From Pseudomonadota bacterium (GTDB lineage Bacteria; Pseudomonadota; Gammaproteobacteria; Burkholderiales; Thiobacillaceae), in assembly GCA_030653935.1 (NCBI GenBank), contig JAURYL010000023.1, forward strand, positions 1 to 47,633: 47,633 bases of DNA, given 5' to 3'. Made by a program: the position numbers and the translations under genes. The notes beneath the pieces were generated by a model, which searched no databases, was not told the DNA's origin, and saw nothing but the letters and a program-made list of their open reading frames with translations. This document shows positions 1-9,033 of this stretch, piece by piece. The stretch's first letter is position 1; each line of letters opens with the position of its first letter.

Positions 1-54
1 GTCCGCTTGCGGCGCGAAAACGAGCGTGCGTGGAATTTCGCGCCGCAAGCGGAC
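1..54. repeat. Perfect 19-bp inverted repeat (hairpin)
   Basis: The arms at 1-19 and 36-54 are perfect reverse complements around a 16-nt loop. No T-run follows, so it resembles a dispersed intergenic palindrome more than a rho-independent terminator. It lies upstream of the holin-like gene, and the sequence to its left is not visible. Confidence 0.7.
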
Positions 55-153
55 GCTCCTACGGGACGTGTTGCGCGTTCACTTTCCCTTCGCCAACGAC
101 ACGCCGGGTAGTGAGCACTTCGCCTATTTAGGGGCACACCAAGGACGCATAGC

Positions 154-552
154 ATGTATGAAAACCTGATGCCATTCCTGCTCCATTGGGGCGTCACATC
201 GCTATCGCTGTGGGTGGTGAGCCATGTGTTCAGCGGCATCCGCTTCACGGATACGCCTTCGTTGCTCGTTTCAGCGTTGCTGTTGGGTATTGCCAACACC
301 ATCGTCAAGCCGTTGCTAATCCTTCTGACCTTGCCCTTGACCTTGTTGACGCTGGGTTTCTTTTTGTTGGTGATCAACGCGTTGATGCTGCTGCTGGTTT
401 CGTCACTGGTGCGCGGTTTCTCGGTCTCGGGCTTCTGGGCCGCTTTTTTCGCGAGCATATTCATCGCGGTGCTGAATTTTCTCTTCGGTGTGTTTCTCGA
501 CGGGGGCGGCGGACCGGAGTGGCAACTGACGGGAAGCGGTCGCTGGGTGTGA
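154..552 (+). CDS. Phage holin family (YvlD/DUF360-like) membrane protein
   Basis: This 132-residue, very hydrophobic protein has about four membrane segments (near residues 7-27, 35-52, 56-80 and 92-113). The size, the early GIRF segment and the NTIVKPLL segment recall the Phage_holin_4_2/YvlD family of small inner-membrane proteins. Despite the family name there is no phage context here, and the cellular role is unknown. The start is supported by AAGGA at 141-145, eight bases before the ATG. It converges on the amidotransferase gene, whose end lies 13 bases away. Family assignment is from memory of the pattern. Confidence 0.75.
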   Translation: MYENLMPFLLHWGVTSLSLWVVSHVFSGIRFTDTPSLLVSALLLGIANTIVKPLLILLTLPLTLLTLGFFLLVINALMLLLVSSLVRGFSVSGFWAAFFASIFIAVLNFLFGVFLDGGGGPEWQLTGSGRWV

Positions 553-565
553 AAGTAGCCGTCGG

Positions 566-2359
566 CTATGTTTCAAGGCCGGCCGGATCGACGTTCCGTT
601 GCAGCCAGTACTCCAGCAGCGCCAGGTGCCAGAGCTTGCTGCCCTGGATGCGGGTGTGGTGCTGTTCCGGTTCGGCCAGCAGGCGTTCCACATAGGGCCG
701 CTGATACAGACCGCGTTCACGGCAGGCGCGTGAATCGAGGATGTCGCGCATGAATTCGAGGAAGTCGCCGCGCACGTATTTCAGCGCCGGCATCGGGAAA
801 TAGCCTTTCTTGCGGTCGATCACGCTGTCCGGCAACAGGCCGCGCGCGATCTGCTTGAGCACGTGCTTGCCGCCCGAGGCGAGCTTGAGCGCCGCCGGCA
901 TGGTGGCGGCCAGTTCCACCAGTTCGTGGTCGAGGAAGGGCACCCGTGCTTCCAGGCCCCAGGCCATGGTCATGTTGTCCACGCGCTTCACCGGGTCGTC
1001 GGTAATCAGCATGGTGACGTCCATACGCAGCACCTGATCGAGGAAATCGTCGGCGCCGGGTTCGTTCAGGCGCGCTTCGATCATGGCCGCGCTGTGGTCC
1101 GGGCCATGCCAGGCGGGCTCCAGCATGCTCAGCATTTCGTCGTGGTCGCGGTCGAAGTAGTGGCGGCGGAAGCGTTGCACGGCGCTGCCTTCGGCATCGG
1201 CCTGCATCCGCTCGTACCAGTAATAGCCGCCGAAGACTTCATCGGCACCCTGGCCGCTCTGTACCACTTTGACGGTCTTGGAAACCTGTTCGGAGAGCAG
1301 GTAGAAGGCGACCGCGTCCTGTCCAACCATGGGTTCGGCCATGGCGTCGACGGCTTCCGGCAGGCGTTTCAGCACTTCGCTGTTGGCGATGCGGTATTGG
1401 TGATGGCGGGTGCCGTAGTGGGCGGCGACGGCGTCGGAATATTCGAATTCATGGCCGGATTCTTCCGGCTGGTCCTCGAAGCCGACCGAGAAAGTCATCA
1501 GGTCGCTCACCCCCTGTTCCGCCAGCAGCGCCACCAGCAGGCTGGAATCGAGGCCGCCGGAGAGCAGTACGCCGACTTTTACGTCGGCGATGGCCAGGCG
1601 TTTCTTCACCGCGCTTTTCAGGCTGGCGTGGATGGCTTCGGTCCATTCGGCCTCGCTCCTGGGATGGGCTGGGCGTTGCGCGGTCAAGCGCCAATAGGGG
1701 ATTTCCAGGGCGCCGCCACGCGCATCCACACGCAGTCCGCTGGCCGGCGCCAGTTTGCGGATGCCGGAGAGCACGGTGCGCGGCGCCGGCACCACCGCGT
1801 GCAAGGTGAAATGGTGGTGCAGCGCCACCGCGTCGAGTTGGCTGTCGATGTCACCCGCCGCCAGCAGCGACTGGACGCTGGAGGCGAAGCGCAGGCGCTT
1901 GCCGCTGAGACTGTAGTAGAGCGGCTTGATACCGAGACGGTCACGCGCCAGAAATACGCTGCCCCGGCGCGCGTCATGGATGGCGAAGGCGAACATGCCG
2001 TGCAGTCGCGCAAGGCAGTCCTCGCCCCATTCGGCATAGGCGCGCAGGAGAACTTCGGTGTCACCGTCGGAATGGAAAGGGTGGCCGCGGGCGAGCAGTT
2101 CGGCGCGCAGTTCCGGGTAGTTGTAGAGGGTGCCGTTGAACACCAGGGTGAGGCCGATCTCGGCATCGCGCATCGGCTGCGCCGAACGCTCCGAGAGGTC
2201 GATGATGGCCAGGCGGCGATGCGCGAAGGCGACCGGGCCGTCTTGCCAATAACCCGCCGCGTCCGGCCCGCGTCGCGCCAGGCGGTCGGACATGCGCTGG
2301 ATGGTTTTGCGCGCGGGCGTATCGCCATCGAAACGGAATTCACCGGCTATGCCACACAT
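566..2359 (-). CDS. N-acetylglutaminylglutamine (NAGGN) amidotransferase, asparagine synthase family
   Basis: The protein has 597 residues. An N-terminal class II glutamine amidotransferase domain begins MCGIAGEF, so Cys2 becomes the catalytic nucleophile once Met is removed; RLAIIDLS and GDTEVLL are the usual glutaminase-domain motifs. A C-terminal asparagine-synthetase domain carries the pyrophosphate loop SGGLDSS near residue 265 and the SGQGADEVFGGY motif. These segments, and the phrase HAVVPAPRT, match the amidotransferase that amidates N-acetylglutaminylglutamine, a dipeptide osmoprotectant, better than housekeeping AsnB. The GNAT-ligase and peptidase partners usually found beside it are not in this window. 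It stands alone, separated from srkA by a palindromic repeat. Plain asparagine synthase is the alternative. Confidence 0.8.
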   Translation of the reverse strand: MCGIAGEFRFDGDTPARKTIQRMSDRLARRGPDAAGYWQDGPVAFAHRRLAIIDLSERSAQPMRDAEIGLTLVFNGTLYNYPELRAELLARGHPFHSDGDTEVLLRAYAEWGEDCLARLHGMFAFAIHDARRGSVFLARDRLGIKPLYYSLSGKRLRFASSVQSLLAAGDIDSQLDAVALHHHFTLHAVVPAPRTVLSGIRKLAPASGLRVDARGGALEIPYWRLTAQRPAHPRSEAEWTEAIHASLKSAVKKRLAIADVKVGVLLSGGLDSSLLVALLAEQGVSDLMTFSVGFEDQPEESGHEFEYSDAVAAHYGTRHHQYRIANSEVLKRLPEAVDAMAEPMVGQDAVAFYLLSEQVSKTVKVVQSGQGADEVFGGYYWYERMQADAEGSAVQRFRRHYFDRDHDEMLSMLEPAWHGPDHSAAMIEARLNEPGADDFLDQVLRMDVTMLITDDPVKRVDNMTMAWGLEARVPFLDHELVELAATMPAALKLASGGKHVLKQIARGLLPDSVIDRKKGYFPMPALKYVRGDFLEFMRDILDSRACRERGLYQRPYVERLLAEPEQHHTRIQGSKLWHLALLEYWLQRNVDPAGLET

Positions 2360-2385
2360 GAGAGGCCTCGAAAGCAGGTTTGGAA

Positions 2386-2483
2386 CCCCCCTTTGCCAAA
2401 GGGGGGCAGGGGGGATTTACCCACGCCGGCATGGTGCGGACGTCTCAGAAATTCCCCCCCGCCCCCCTTTGAAAAAGGGGGGA
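2386..2483. repeat. Intergenic C/G-rich palindromic repeat
   Basis: Two arms, CCCCCCTTTGCCAAAGGGGGG and a second copy with CCCCCCTTTGAAAAAGGGGGG spacing, form nested hairpins between the amidotransferase and srkA genes. Such C-run/TTTG/G-run repeats are common dispersed intergenic repeats in proteobacteria. A role in transcript stability or termination is possible but not shown. Confidence 0.65.
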
Positions 2484-2491
2484 GATAGGCG

Positions 2492-3490
2492 CTACACATA
2501 CAGAGGCTCCTCCTCCATCAGCGCGATCTGCTCGCGCAGTTCGAGGATGCGCTCCTGCCAGTAGTGCGCGGTATCGAACCAGGGGAAGGCGGCGGGAAAA
2601 GCGGGGTCGCCCCAGCGCCGCGCCAGCCAGGCGGAATGATGGATCAGACGCAAGGTGCGCAAGGCTTCGACCAGATGCAGTTCGCGGCGGTCGAATTCGG
2701 CGAAGTCCTCATAGCCGGCCAGCACGTCGGAGAGTTGCCGGGTCATGGCGGCGCGGTCGCCGGAGAGCAGCATCCAGAGATCCTGTGCCGCCGGCCCCAT
2801 GCGGCTGTCGTCGAAATCGACAAAATGTGGACCTTCGTCAGTCCATAAAACATTGCCGGCGTGGCAGTCGCCATGCAGGCGCAGGTGGGCGACCTGGCCG
2901 GCGCGCGCGTAACAATGGCGCACGCCAACCAGCGCCTGTTCCACCACGCTTTGCCAAGCCGGCAACAGGTCAGCCGGCAGCCAATCGCCCGCCAGAATGA
3001 AGTCGCGCGCTTGCTCGCCGAAGCTGGCGATATCCAGGGTGGGACGGTGGCGGTAAGGTTGCAGCGCGCCGACCGCATGGATGCGGCCGATGAAGCGACC
3101 CATCCATTCCAGGGTATCCGGATTATCGAACTCCGGCATGCGGCCGCCCCGGCGCGGGTAGGCGGCAAACAAAAAGCCCGCGTGTTCATGCAGGGTGACA
3201 CCGTCGCCCAGTTTGAGTGGCGCCACGACCGGCAGCTCGCGCCCGGCCAGATCCAGGGTGAAATCATGTTCCTCCTGAATCGCGGCGGCGCTCCAGCGAC
3301 CCGGCCGATAGAACTTCACCACCAGTGGCGGTCCTTCTTCCATGCCGACTTGATAGACGCGGTTCTCGAAACTGTTGAGCGCGAGCAGGCGCCCATCCGG
3401 CTCAAGCGCGACGCTTTCGAGCGCGTCGAGCACGCAATCGGGCGTCAACGTGGCGTAGGGGGTGGGATTGCTTGAAAAAGCGGGTGACAT
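2492..3490 (-). CDS. srkA: Stress response serine/threonine kinase (SrkA/YihE/RdoA family)
   Basis: This is a 332-residue APH-like kinase, the usual size for SrkA. The nucleotide-binding half includes NSFENRVYQVG and VVKFYRPGRW. The catalytic loop LHGDCHAGNVLW supplies the Asp base, and FVDFDDSRMGP supplies the metal-binding DFD. SrkA proteins phosphorylate protein substrates in the cytoplasm and protect cells in envelope or antibiotic stress. The ATG at 3490 was chosen because the family starts shortly before the FENRVYQVG block; in-frame sequence upstream reads as noise. A small membrane protein gene ends 17 bases upstream, so the two may be cotranscribed. Confidence 0.88.
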   Translation of the reverse strand: MSPAFSSNPTPYATLTPDCVLDALESVALEPDGRLLALNSFENRVYQVGMEEGPPLVVKFYRPGRWSAAAIQEEHDFTLDLAGRELPVVAPLKLGDGVTLHEHAGFLFAAYPRRGGRMPEFDNPDTLEWMGRFIGRIHAVGALQPYRHRPTLDIASFGEQARDFILAGDWLPADLLPAWQSVVEQALVGVRHCYARAGQVAHLRLHGDCHAGNVLWTDEGPHFVDFDDSRMGPAAQDLWMLLSGDRAAMTRQLSDVLAGYEDFAEFDRRELHLVEALRTLRLIHHSAWLARRWGDPAFPAAFPWFDTAHYWQERILELREQIALMEEEPLYV

Positions 3491-3507
3491 GCCGCCATTG
3501 TAGGCGC

Positions 3508-3978
3508 TCAAGCGCGCTCGCCGCGCCTCGCGTAATGGCCGATCAGGTGGAAAAGGGCAACGAAGATCAGGCTGAATTTCAGCGTCGCCATCAGACTGAC
3601 CAGGAAGGCGAAGCGGAGATCGATAAGGTCCTGGATGAAGCCCAGAATAAACACGTTTTCCAGCACATCCAGCCCACCCGCCAGCAACGCCGCCCAGACC
3701 AGCCAACGCGGTTGCCGCCAGGCGCGCAGCAGTTGCAGCAACAGGGCGGTGTAGCCGATCAGAAACAGAAAATCGGCATAAAGCCCGTAACTCACCCGCG
3801 CGCTCCCCGTATCCCCCCAGTGCTCCAACACGGCACGGGCCTGCTCCGCCGTCCAGGCGAACTGGAGTTGCAGTTGGCTGCTCCGGACCTCGGCGCCGGC
3901 GTTCTCGAAACCCACCATGAGCAGAAACCCCAGCAGGGTCAAAGCCATGGCGGCAAGGAGGGGGAGTTTACGGGGCAT
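3508..3978 (-). CDS. Small four-helix integral membrane protein, unknown function
   Basis: The protein has 156 residues. One hydrophobic segment follows the start (PRKLPLLAAMALTLLGF), then a roughly 40-residue loop expected outside the membrane, then three further helices, the last near the C terminus. I do not recognise a named family. The ATG at 3978 places a Lys/Arg-containing start directly before the first helix. The gene lies 17 bases upstream of srkA in the same orientation and may be expressed with it. Confidence 0.65.
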   Translation of the reverse strand: MPRKLPLLAAMALTLLGFLLMVGFENAGAEVRSSQLQLQFAWTAEQARAVLEHWGDTGSARVSYGLYADFLFLIGYTALLLQLLRAWRQPRWLVWAALLAGGLDVLENVFILGFIQDLIDLRFAFLVSLMATLKFSLIFVALFHLIGHYARRGERA

Positions 3979-4030
3979 GTCGGATCGCACGACGGCACCC
4001 ACGCCGGAGCATGGGCGCGAAGGTACGGAC

Positions 4031-4468
4031 CTATTCCGCCACTTTCGCCACGGTACCCTTGAGCGCGACTCCGGCCACAACGTTACCTACCCCGCACATG
4101 AACTCCGTGGCGCTGGCGGTCTCGATATTGCGGTAGTTGCTCTTGATGTCGATGACCGCGTTGCCGCCTTCTTTCCGGGCGCGCTCCTGCAAGGTCAGAA
4201 CAGCGGAGAGGAAGGCCCAGTTGCACGCTTCCACATCGGATTTTCCGAAGGCATTGGTCTTCTTGTTGGTGGGCCAGGTACCCAGGTTTTTTATGGTTTT
4301 GGGGTGAGGCTGGCCGGCAAAGTAGAGTTTGATCGACTTGTCGAGTTTCTCCTGGGCGGCGGGTGCTTCGAGGGCGTCCTTGAGCGGGAACATCTTGTGA
4401 TCGTCGCGCGCGGCGGCATTCAGGGAAACCGCCAGGAGGGCAGCGGTGAGAGGGAGAAATTTGTTCAT
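4031..4468 (-). CDS. Exported small protein, unknown function
   Basis: This 145-residue protein begins with a clear signal peptide (MNKFLPLTAALLAVSLNAAA) and a likely cleavage after AAA-R. The mature part contains two Cys residues (EACNWAF and EFMCGVG) that could form a disulfide, and a conserved-looking block GGNAVIDIKSNYRN. Homologs are sometimes labelled 'excinuclease ATPase subunit' in databases, which does not fit an exported protein with no ATPase motif. GGAG eight bases before the ATG supports this start. Confidence 0.65.
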   Translation of the reverse strand: MNKFLPLTAALLAVSLNAAARDDHKMFPLKDALEAPAAQEKLDKSIKLYFAGQPHPKTIKNLGTWPTNKKTNAFGKSDVEACNWAFLSAVLTLQERARKEGGNAVIDIKSNYRNIETASATEFMCGVGNVVAGVALKGTVAKVAE

Positions 4469-4520
4469 GTTCAAGACTCCGGTGAAATGACTTCGAAAGT
4501 GACGCAGGTTGGGTAGTTGG

Positions 4521-4599
4521 GTAGCCCGGATGCAGCGCAGCGGAATCCGGGAATTCGGCGCGTGAAATCCCCGGATTCCGCTGCGCTGCATCCGGCTAC
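4521..4599. repeat. Dispersed palindromic repeat (about 30-bp arms)
   Basis: The left arm at 4521-4551 (GTAGCCCGGATGCAGCGCAG and onward) is almost perfectly complementary to the right arm at 4568-4599, around a 16-nt loop. It lies between the KS gene end and the exported-protein promoter region. This is a familiar intergenic repeat type in proteobacteria. As it sits right after the last gene of the APE cluster, it may also help end or stabilise that transcript. Confidence 0.75.
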
Positions 4600-4629
4600 G
4601 AGTCATGCGTATTTGCCGCCAAGTAAGCT

Positions 4630-5850
4630 TCATTCCACCCGCCTGAACACCAGGCAGGCATTGGTACCCCCGAAGCCGAAGCTGTTCGACATGGCCAGCT
4701 CGATCCGGTGTGGTGTGGTGGCGCGCAGCAGGGGCAGCGCGTCCAGGGTTGGGTCGGCTTGATCCAGATTGGCACAGCCGGCGGCGAAGCCGTCGCGCAG
4801 CATCAGCAAGGTATAGATCGCCTCATGGGCGCCCGCCGCGCCGATCGGGTGGCCGGTCAGGCCCTTGGTCGAGGAGAAGGCCGGCAGATCGGCGCCGAAT
4901 ACGCTTTTCATGGCCTCTACCTCGACCAGATCGCCGGCTCGGGTCGAGGTGGCATGGGTGTTGATGTAGTCCGGCCGCGCCTCAATTCCAGATAGCGCCA
5001 GGCGCATGGCGCGAGCGGCCCCCTCGCGCGAGGGGGCCAGCATGTCCTGGCCGTCAGAGGTGGCGCCGTAACCGGCCAGCTCGCCGTAGATACGGGCGCC
5101 ACGGCGGCGAGCGTGTTCCATCTCCTCCAACACCAGCATGCCGGCTCCACCGGCGATGATGAAGCCGTCGCGCGCCTGGTCGTAGGGGCGCGAGGCGCGT
5201 TGTGGCGTGGCGTTGAACGCCGAGGAGAGGGCGCCCATCGCATCGAACATGAGGGTCGTGGTCCAGGTCAGCTCTTCCGCGCCACCGGCGAAGACGATGT
5301 CCTGTTTACCCAACTGGATCAGTTCCATGCCGTGGCCCAGGCAATGCGCCGAGGTGGCGCACGCCGAGGTGATGGAATAACTGGCGCCGGTAATGCCGAA
5401 GGCGGTGGAGAGCACGGCGGATACCGTGCTGCCCATGATTTTCGGCACCGCGAACGGCGAGACCTTGTGCGCCCCTTCCAGGCGGGCGATTTCCATTTCC
5501 AGGTGGTGCTGATACACGGAGCCGACCCCGGACCCCGCGATCAGGCCGCTACGAGGATGCCGCACCTGTGCCGCGTCGAGGCCGGCGTCTTCGATTGCGG
5601 CGCGCAGGGCGGCATAGGCGTGTTGCGCGACCTCGCCCATGAAGCGGCGGTGGCGCCGCTCGATGGGCGGCAGTCCCGCGACGATGGGCACGCCGGCGAC
5701 CTGGGTCTTGAGGCCACGCTCGGCATACTCCGGCACGGCCTGGATGCCGGAGCGCCCCTCGCGCAGGGCGTCGGCGACGTCATCCAGGCGATTGCCCAGG
5801 CAACTGACGATACCCATGCCGGTGACGGCGACCCGGCGGAGTTCCGCCAT
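4630..5850 (-). CDS. Beta-ketoacyl-ACP synthase II-like ketosynthase of the APE cluster
   Basis: This 406-residue FabF-type ketosynthase has a complete Cys-His-His triad: Cys in SACATSAHCLG, His in NTHATSTRAGD and His in GHPIGAAGAHE. It would condense malonyl-ACP with the growing aryl polyene. The ATG at 5850 overlaps the TGA of the methyltransferase gene (ATGA), which decides the start. It is the last gene of the APE cluster. With the ketosynthases at 11161 and 13562 it makes three full ketosynthases, matching the several-KS make-up of APE systems (ApeO/ApeR types), but I cannot tell which subtype it is. Confidence 0.85.
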   Translation of the reverse strand: MAELRRVAVTGMGIVSCLGNRLDDVADALREGRSGIQAVPEYAERGLKTQVAGVPIVAGLPPIERRHRRFMGEVAQHAYAALRAAIEDAGLDAAQVRHPRSGLIAGSGVGSVYQHHLEMEIARLEGAHKVSPFAVPKIMGSTVSAVLSTAFGITGASYSITSACATSAHCLGHGMELIQLGKQDIVFAGGAEELTWTTTLMFDAMGALSSAFNATPQRASRPYDQARDGFIIAGGAGMLVLEEMEHARRRGARIYGELAGYGATSDGQDMLAPSREGAARAMRLALSGIEARPDYINTHATSTRAGDLVEVEAMKSVFGADLPAFSSTKGLTGHPIGAAGAHEAIYTLLMLRDGFAAGCANLDQADPTLDALPLLRATTPHRIELAMSNSFGFGGTNACLVFRRVE

Positions 5851-6959
5851 CAGGCCGCCCTCTCGAAGCGCAGCAGCGAATGGCTGAGGCCGAGATCGTC
5901 CACCGTTTCCATCAGGCGCAAGCCATTGGCTTCGGCACAAGCGACGATGACGCCGGATTCATACATCTTGCTGTTGCCGCTGGCGATGGCGGTGAAATAG
6001 GGCGAGGTGTTGATCAGGCAATAGCTGGCGATGTCGTGCCGCTGGCGATCCCAGAAGGTGTCCAGCACCCAGACCGAACCGCCCTCCGCCAGACATTCGG
6101 CGGCGCGGCGGAAGATATGGCCAATGGCTTCGAGGCTGAAACAGGTGAGGAACTGGCTCATCCACACCGCATCCATGCCCGCCGGGAAGGGCGCCGCGAA
6201 ATCCAGGATGTCGATGGGATGCAGGTTGGCGCGCGCCAGCAGGCCGGCGTGTTCCAGGGTGGTTCGTGCCTGCGCCAACTGGATCGGCAGATCGAGCAGG
6301 GTCAGGCGCACCTCCGGATCATGGCGCAGACAATGCAGCGACCACTTGCCGGTATTGGCGCCGATGTCCATCAACTGGCGAGGTTTGCGCGCGAACACAT
6401 GGGGCAAAGCCTGGGCAAAGGCGGAATCCGAGTAGTAGTGATCGAAGTTGAACCAGCTCGTTCGGGCCGGCTCGGGCAATTCGGACAAGCCCTCATAGAC
6501 CGTCGGCCAATCGCCCAGCGTTTTCAGGCCCAGGGGCTTTTCCTCGCGCAGACAGGCGTCAAGCGCGAACAGACCCTGGTAGCAGACATCGTGCACGTAG
6601 TCGATATTGATCTGGGTCATCTCATCATGCAGCACGTTGTCGCCAATGCGGGTCAGGCTGTAGCGGCAGTCCACCCGGCGCACCACACCGGCCGACAACG
6701 CCGTTTCCAGGACGACCGAAATGGCATAAGCGGAGAGGCTGTTGGCCGCCGCCAGGGCGTCGATGTCGGCGCCGGCCTTGCCCGCCTCATCCAGTTGCGC
6801 CAGCAGGCCGCTCTTCCAGGCCACCCGCACGCACTGAAACACCACCGGCCCGAAGGCGATCTTCTGCGCTTCGAACCGCGCCGGCAGGCCGCGCAGGCGG
6901 GCGGGGGCGAATTCAGTCGACGTTGCCACCGGTTTTGCCACCGAAGCAGGCGCGGGCAT
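5850..6959 (-). CDS. SAM-dependent O-methyltransferase-like protein of the APE cluster
   Basis: The protein has 369 residues. A winged-helix-like N-terminal half (about residues 20-110) is followed by a class I methyltransferase fold with the SAM-binding motif MDIGANTGKWSLHCL and the following LTLLDLP. This architecture is that of plant/bacterial type O-methyltransferases. In APE clusters a methyltransferase decorates the aryl head group, so a ring methylation is the likely role. The ATG at 6959 overlaps the upstream TGA (TGATG), and its own TGA overlaps the downstream KS start. The exact methyl acceptor is inferred. Confidence 0.75.
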   Translation of the reverse strand: MPAPASVAKPVATSTEFAPARLRGLPARFEAQKIAFGPVVFQCVRVAWKSGLLAQLDEAGKAGADIDALAAANSLSAYAISVVLETALSAGVVRRVDCRYSLTRIGDNVLHDEMTQINIDYVHDVCYQGLFALDACLREEKPLGLKTLGDWPTVYEGLSELPEPARTSWFNFDHYYSDSAFAQALPHVFARKPRQLMDIGANTGKWSLHCLRHDPEVRLTLLDLPIQLAQARTTLEHAGLLARANLHPIDILDFAAPFPAGMDAVWMSQFLTCFSLEAIGHIFRRAAECLAEGGSVWVLDTFWDRQRHDIASYCLINTSPYFTAIASGNSKMYESGVIVACAEANGLRLMETVDDLGLSHSLLRFERAA

Positions 6960-7381
6960 CAAAACCGACCCGCTTCGGCACGTACATCACTCAGCAGGTT
7001 CTGTACCCACTTGATATAGAACGGGTGGATGACCGGCCGGCCCTCGTCGTCCTTGCCGTATTTCATGTTGACGCTGTCCTTGTAGATGAAAGAGATGGCC
7101 TTCTCCGAGTAACCGATCTCCACCTTGATGGTGTGCTTGCCGCGCACCTCCAGCGTGGCAACGGCCTTGCCGGGCGCGATTTCGGTGATAGTCCAGCCAC
7201 GCTGGGGCGCGGCCCTGCGCAATGCCGTGGCGACATCGTCCAGGGTCAGCGGCTTGCCACTGGCCGCCGCGAGCGGCTGATTTTCCAGGTTGACGATGGG
7301 GATGGGGGAGCGGGCGTGGGCCGTTCCGGCCAGAAAAAACAGGCACAGCAGGGGTAACAGCAAATCCCGAATGCGCTTCAT
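6959..7381 (-). CDS. Exported protein of the APE cluster, unknown function
   Basis: The protein has 140 residues with a signal peptide (MKRIRDLLLPLLCLFFLAGTAHA, cleavage after AHA). The mature part has alternating strands (GKAVATLEVRGKHTIKVEIGY) and looks like a small beta-rich periplasmic domain. I know no name for it. It overlaps the methyltransferase gene start and so belongs to the same transcript. Upstream lie 180 bases without a gene, then the accessory island, so it may be the first gene after the break in the pigment operon. Confidence 0.65.
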   Translation of the reverse strand: MKRIRDLLLPLLCLFFLAGTAHARSPIPIVNLENQPLAAASGKPLTLDDVATALRRAAPQRGWTITEIAPGKAVATLEVRGKHTIKVEIGYSEKAISFIYKDSVNMKYGKDDEGRPVIHPFYIKWVQNLLSDVRAEAGRF

Positions 7382-7561
7382 GAAAACCTCCATATTTTGT
7401 GATGTGCTGGTAGCAGTGGGCATGCGCGGCATGCCCACTGATTACACCTGATCCAGGTCGGATTATCGCCAGATTTTAATTTCTGGCGCCTCAATAACCC
7501 CGACATTCCTGCCTCCGTGGGAATGACGAAACAGGGGCTTTTCGAGGCACACTTCCATTGC

Positions 7562-8362
7562 TTAGTTGATGCTGAAGTCGTAGTAACTATTGGCGGCCTG
7601 GGCAAAGAATCCCGCTGTGCGAACCTCGCTTGTATACAGCACCAAAGCGTACTCGCCGCTGGGCATGCTCTGTTCCGGTTTGACCCGATACAGCACAAAG
7701 CCATCCTTGGCGCGTGACTGGTTTTCATCTTGTACAAATGCAACCGGAATGACTCGGTCTTTATTGATACCTGAGGAATAACTCATGTAACCGCCGCCAG
7801 TCATGACCTCGCGCGTGGAGTTCTTCCGAACCGCAAATGACGCCAGGGTGAGATAGTTGATCGGCTGCGCGTTCTTGGGCACGGATACGATAAATTCTGG
7901 CGTGGTCGTATCCAGTCGGCGCGCCGCTTTATCGCCCTGCAGAACGGCATAGGAGGCCATTCCACCCAGCCCGAATGCACGAGCAGCGGTTCGAGTGCCT
8001 GGAATCATGTATTGCATGTTCGACTCTTTGCCATCGATGACGATGGTTACTTCTTCCGGGTTCATTTTTCCGGCGTCACTTTGTTTCGCTGATGAGGTTT
8101 CGTTGCTTGCCCGGGTGCTTTCTTTTCCAAGCATCGCGCTGAGAACGGCTGGCGTAGCGCCTTTTTCCTTGAGTTTGATCAGCGCGCCGGCGGAAGTGTC
8201 GAATTTTTTCTCGCCACTTCTGATGGCTTGCACGATGATGTCTTCCGGCATGCCGGATTCAATCAGACTGAGGACGTCCTTGTTGGTAATCGAGGCCGCC
8301 ATTGCGCTGCCGGAGAAAATTGTGGCGAGGCCAAGAAAAAACCATTTACGAGAGGTGTTCAT
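7562..8362 (-). CDS. Secreted protein of unknown function with N-terminal helical repeat-like domain
   Basis: The protein has 266 residues. A signal peptide ends near SAMAA. Next comes a helical segment of about 50 residues (KDVLSLIESGMPEDIIVQAI) of a type seen at the start of several exported proteins, then a Ser/Lys linker and a beta-rich domain. There is no catalytic motif I recognise. GGAG lies ten bases before the ATG. The gene has lower GC than the pigment genes and starts the accessory island that splits the APE cluster. Confidence 0.6.
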   Translation of the reverse strand: MNTSRKWFFLGLATIFSGSAMAASITNKDVLSLIESGMPEDIIVQAIRSGEKKFDTSAGALIKLKEKGATPAVLSAMLGKESTRASNETSSAKQSDAGKMNPEEVTIVIDGKESNMQYMIPGTRTAARAFGLGGMASYAVLQGDKAARRLDTTTPEFIVSVPKNAQPINYLTLASFAVRKNSTREVMTGGGYMSYSSGINKDRVIPVAFVQDENQSRAKDGFVLYRVKPEQSMPSGEYALVLYTSEVRTAGFFAQAANSYYDFSIN

Positions 8363-8477
8363 GTTTTATCTCCATTGGTTCCGGTATTGTTTGATTGACT
8401 ATATGACCCATACCGGGTTGGAATCATAAGGACAGGCTGTATTGCATTTGAATATTCCAATCACTCTTGTTGCGATT

Positions 8478-9029
8478 TCATTGTTTTATTGCAATTTGAG
8501 CTATTTCTTCCAGGCCCTGCTTGATGTTCTTTCGGGCGGCGCCTTCAAGTGCGAGTCTGAATCTGGTTACGGCAACAACACTGTCGCCAAATGATGCCGT
8601 GTGAGTCGATGTAATGTTTTTACGCATCACGGCTTCACGTGTGGTTGTGTTGGTTAACGACCATGCGGTTTCCAGAGTAATGGTAAAACTTCCGCCGAAC
8701 ATCGGTTTGTTGAAATTTAGAATAGTGACGCCGAGTTCATAGTCCGAAGCTTTGCCATGAACCACGCTGGTAAAAATGCGGCCATTGATGATGGACTCCT
8801 CAATAGCTTTCGCAAAATCCGTATCTGAAATCATGGAAGGGTCCATCGCGCCAGTTTCGCTTCCGCCCTGTGTTCTGATGCCTACCGAAAATGGATGGGT
8901 GGTGCTCGTGTTTACTTGTGCAACCATTCCCTTGGTCTCCGCCGGGCTTGCACACCCATAAAGGCCCTGAATAGTGACAAGCAAGATGGCCCAGGCTAAA
9001 AATGGCTTAATTAGTTGTTTGCTTTGCAT
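8478..9029 (-). CDS. Putative lipoprotein, unknown function
   Basis: The protein has 183 residues. The leader ends in the lipobox LYGC, so Cys26 would be lipidated. The rest contains a stretch compatible with a small beta domain (FGGSFTITLETAWSLTNTTT). It ends with a basic helix. It is followed upstream, after four bases, by another lipoprotein gene, so the two are probably cotranscribed. No family recognised. Confidence 0.6.
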   Translation of the reverse strand: MQSKQLIKPFLAWAILLVTIQGLYGCASPAETKGMVAQVNTSTTHPFSVGIRTQGGSETGAMDPSMISDTDFAKAIEESIINGRIFTSVVHGKASDYELGVTILNFNKPMFGGSFTITLETAWSLTNTTTREAVMRKNITSTHTASFGDSVVAVTRFRLALEGAARKNIKQGLEEIAQIAIKQ

Positions 9030-9033
9030 TCTG

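Noticed and set aside
154-552. Prophage remnant suggested by the holin-like gene
   Set aside because: No other phage gene, integrase or attachment site nearby. This family is widespread in non-phage contexts.
863-2488. Long plus-strand open frame of 541 codons opposite the amidotransferase gene
   Set aside because: It is the antisense shadow of a clear asparagine-synthetase-family gene. Its protein is low-complexity and lacks any domain pattern. High GC makes such frames common here.
5880-7019. Plus-strand open frame opposite the methyltransferase gene
   Set aside because: Shadow frame. The minus strand encodes an intact SAM-binding protein with overlapping starts and stops.
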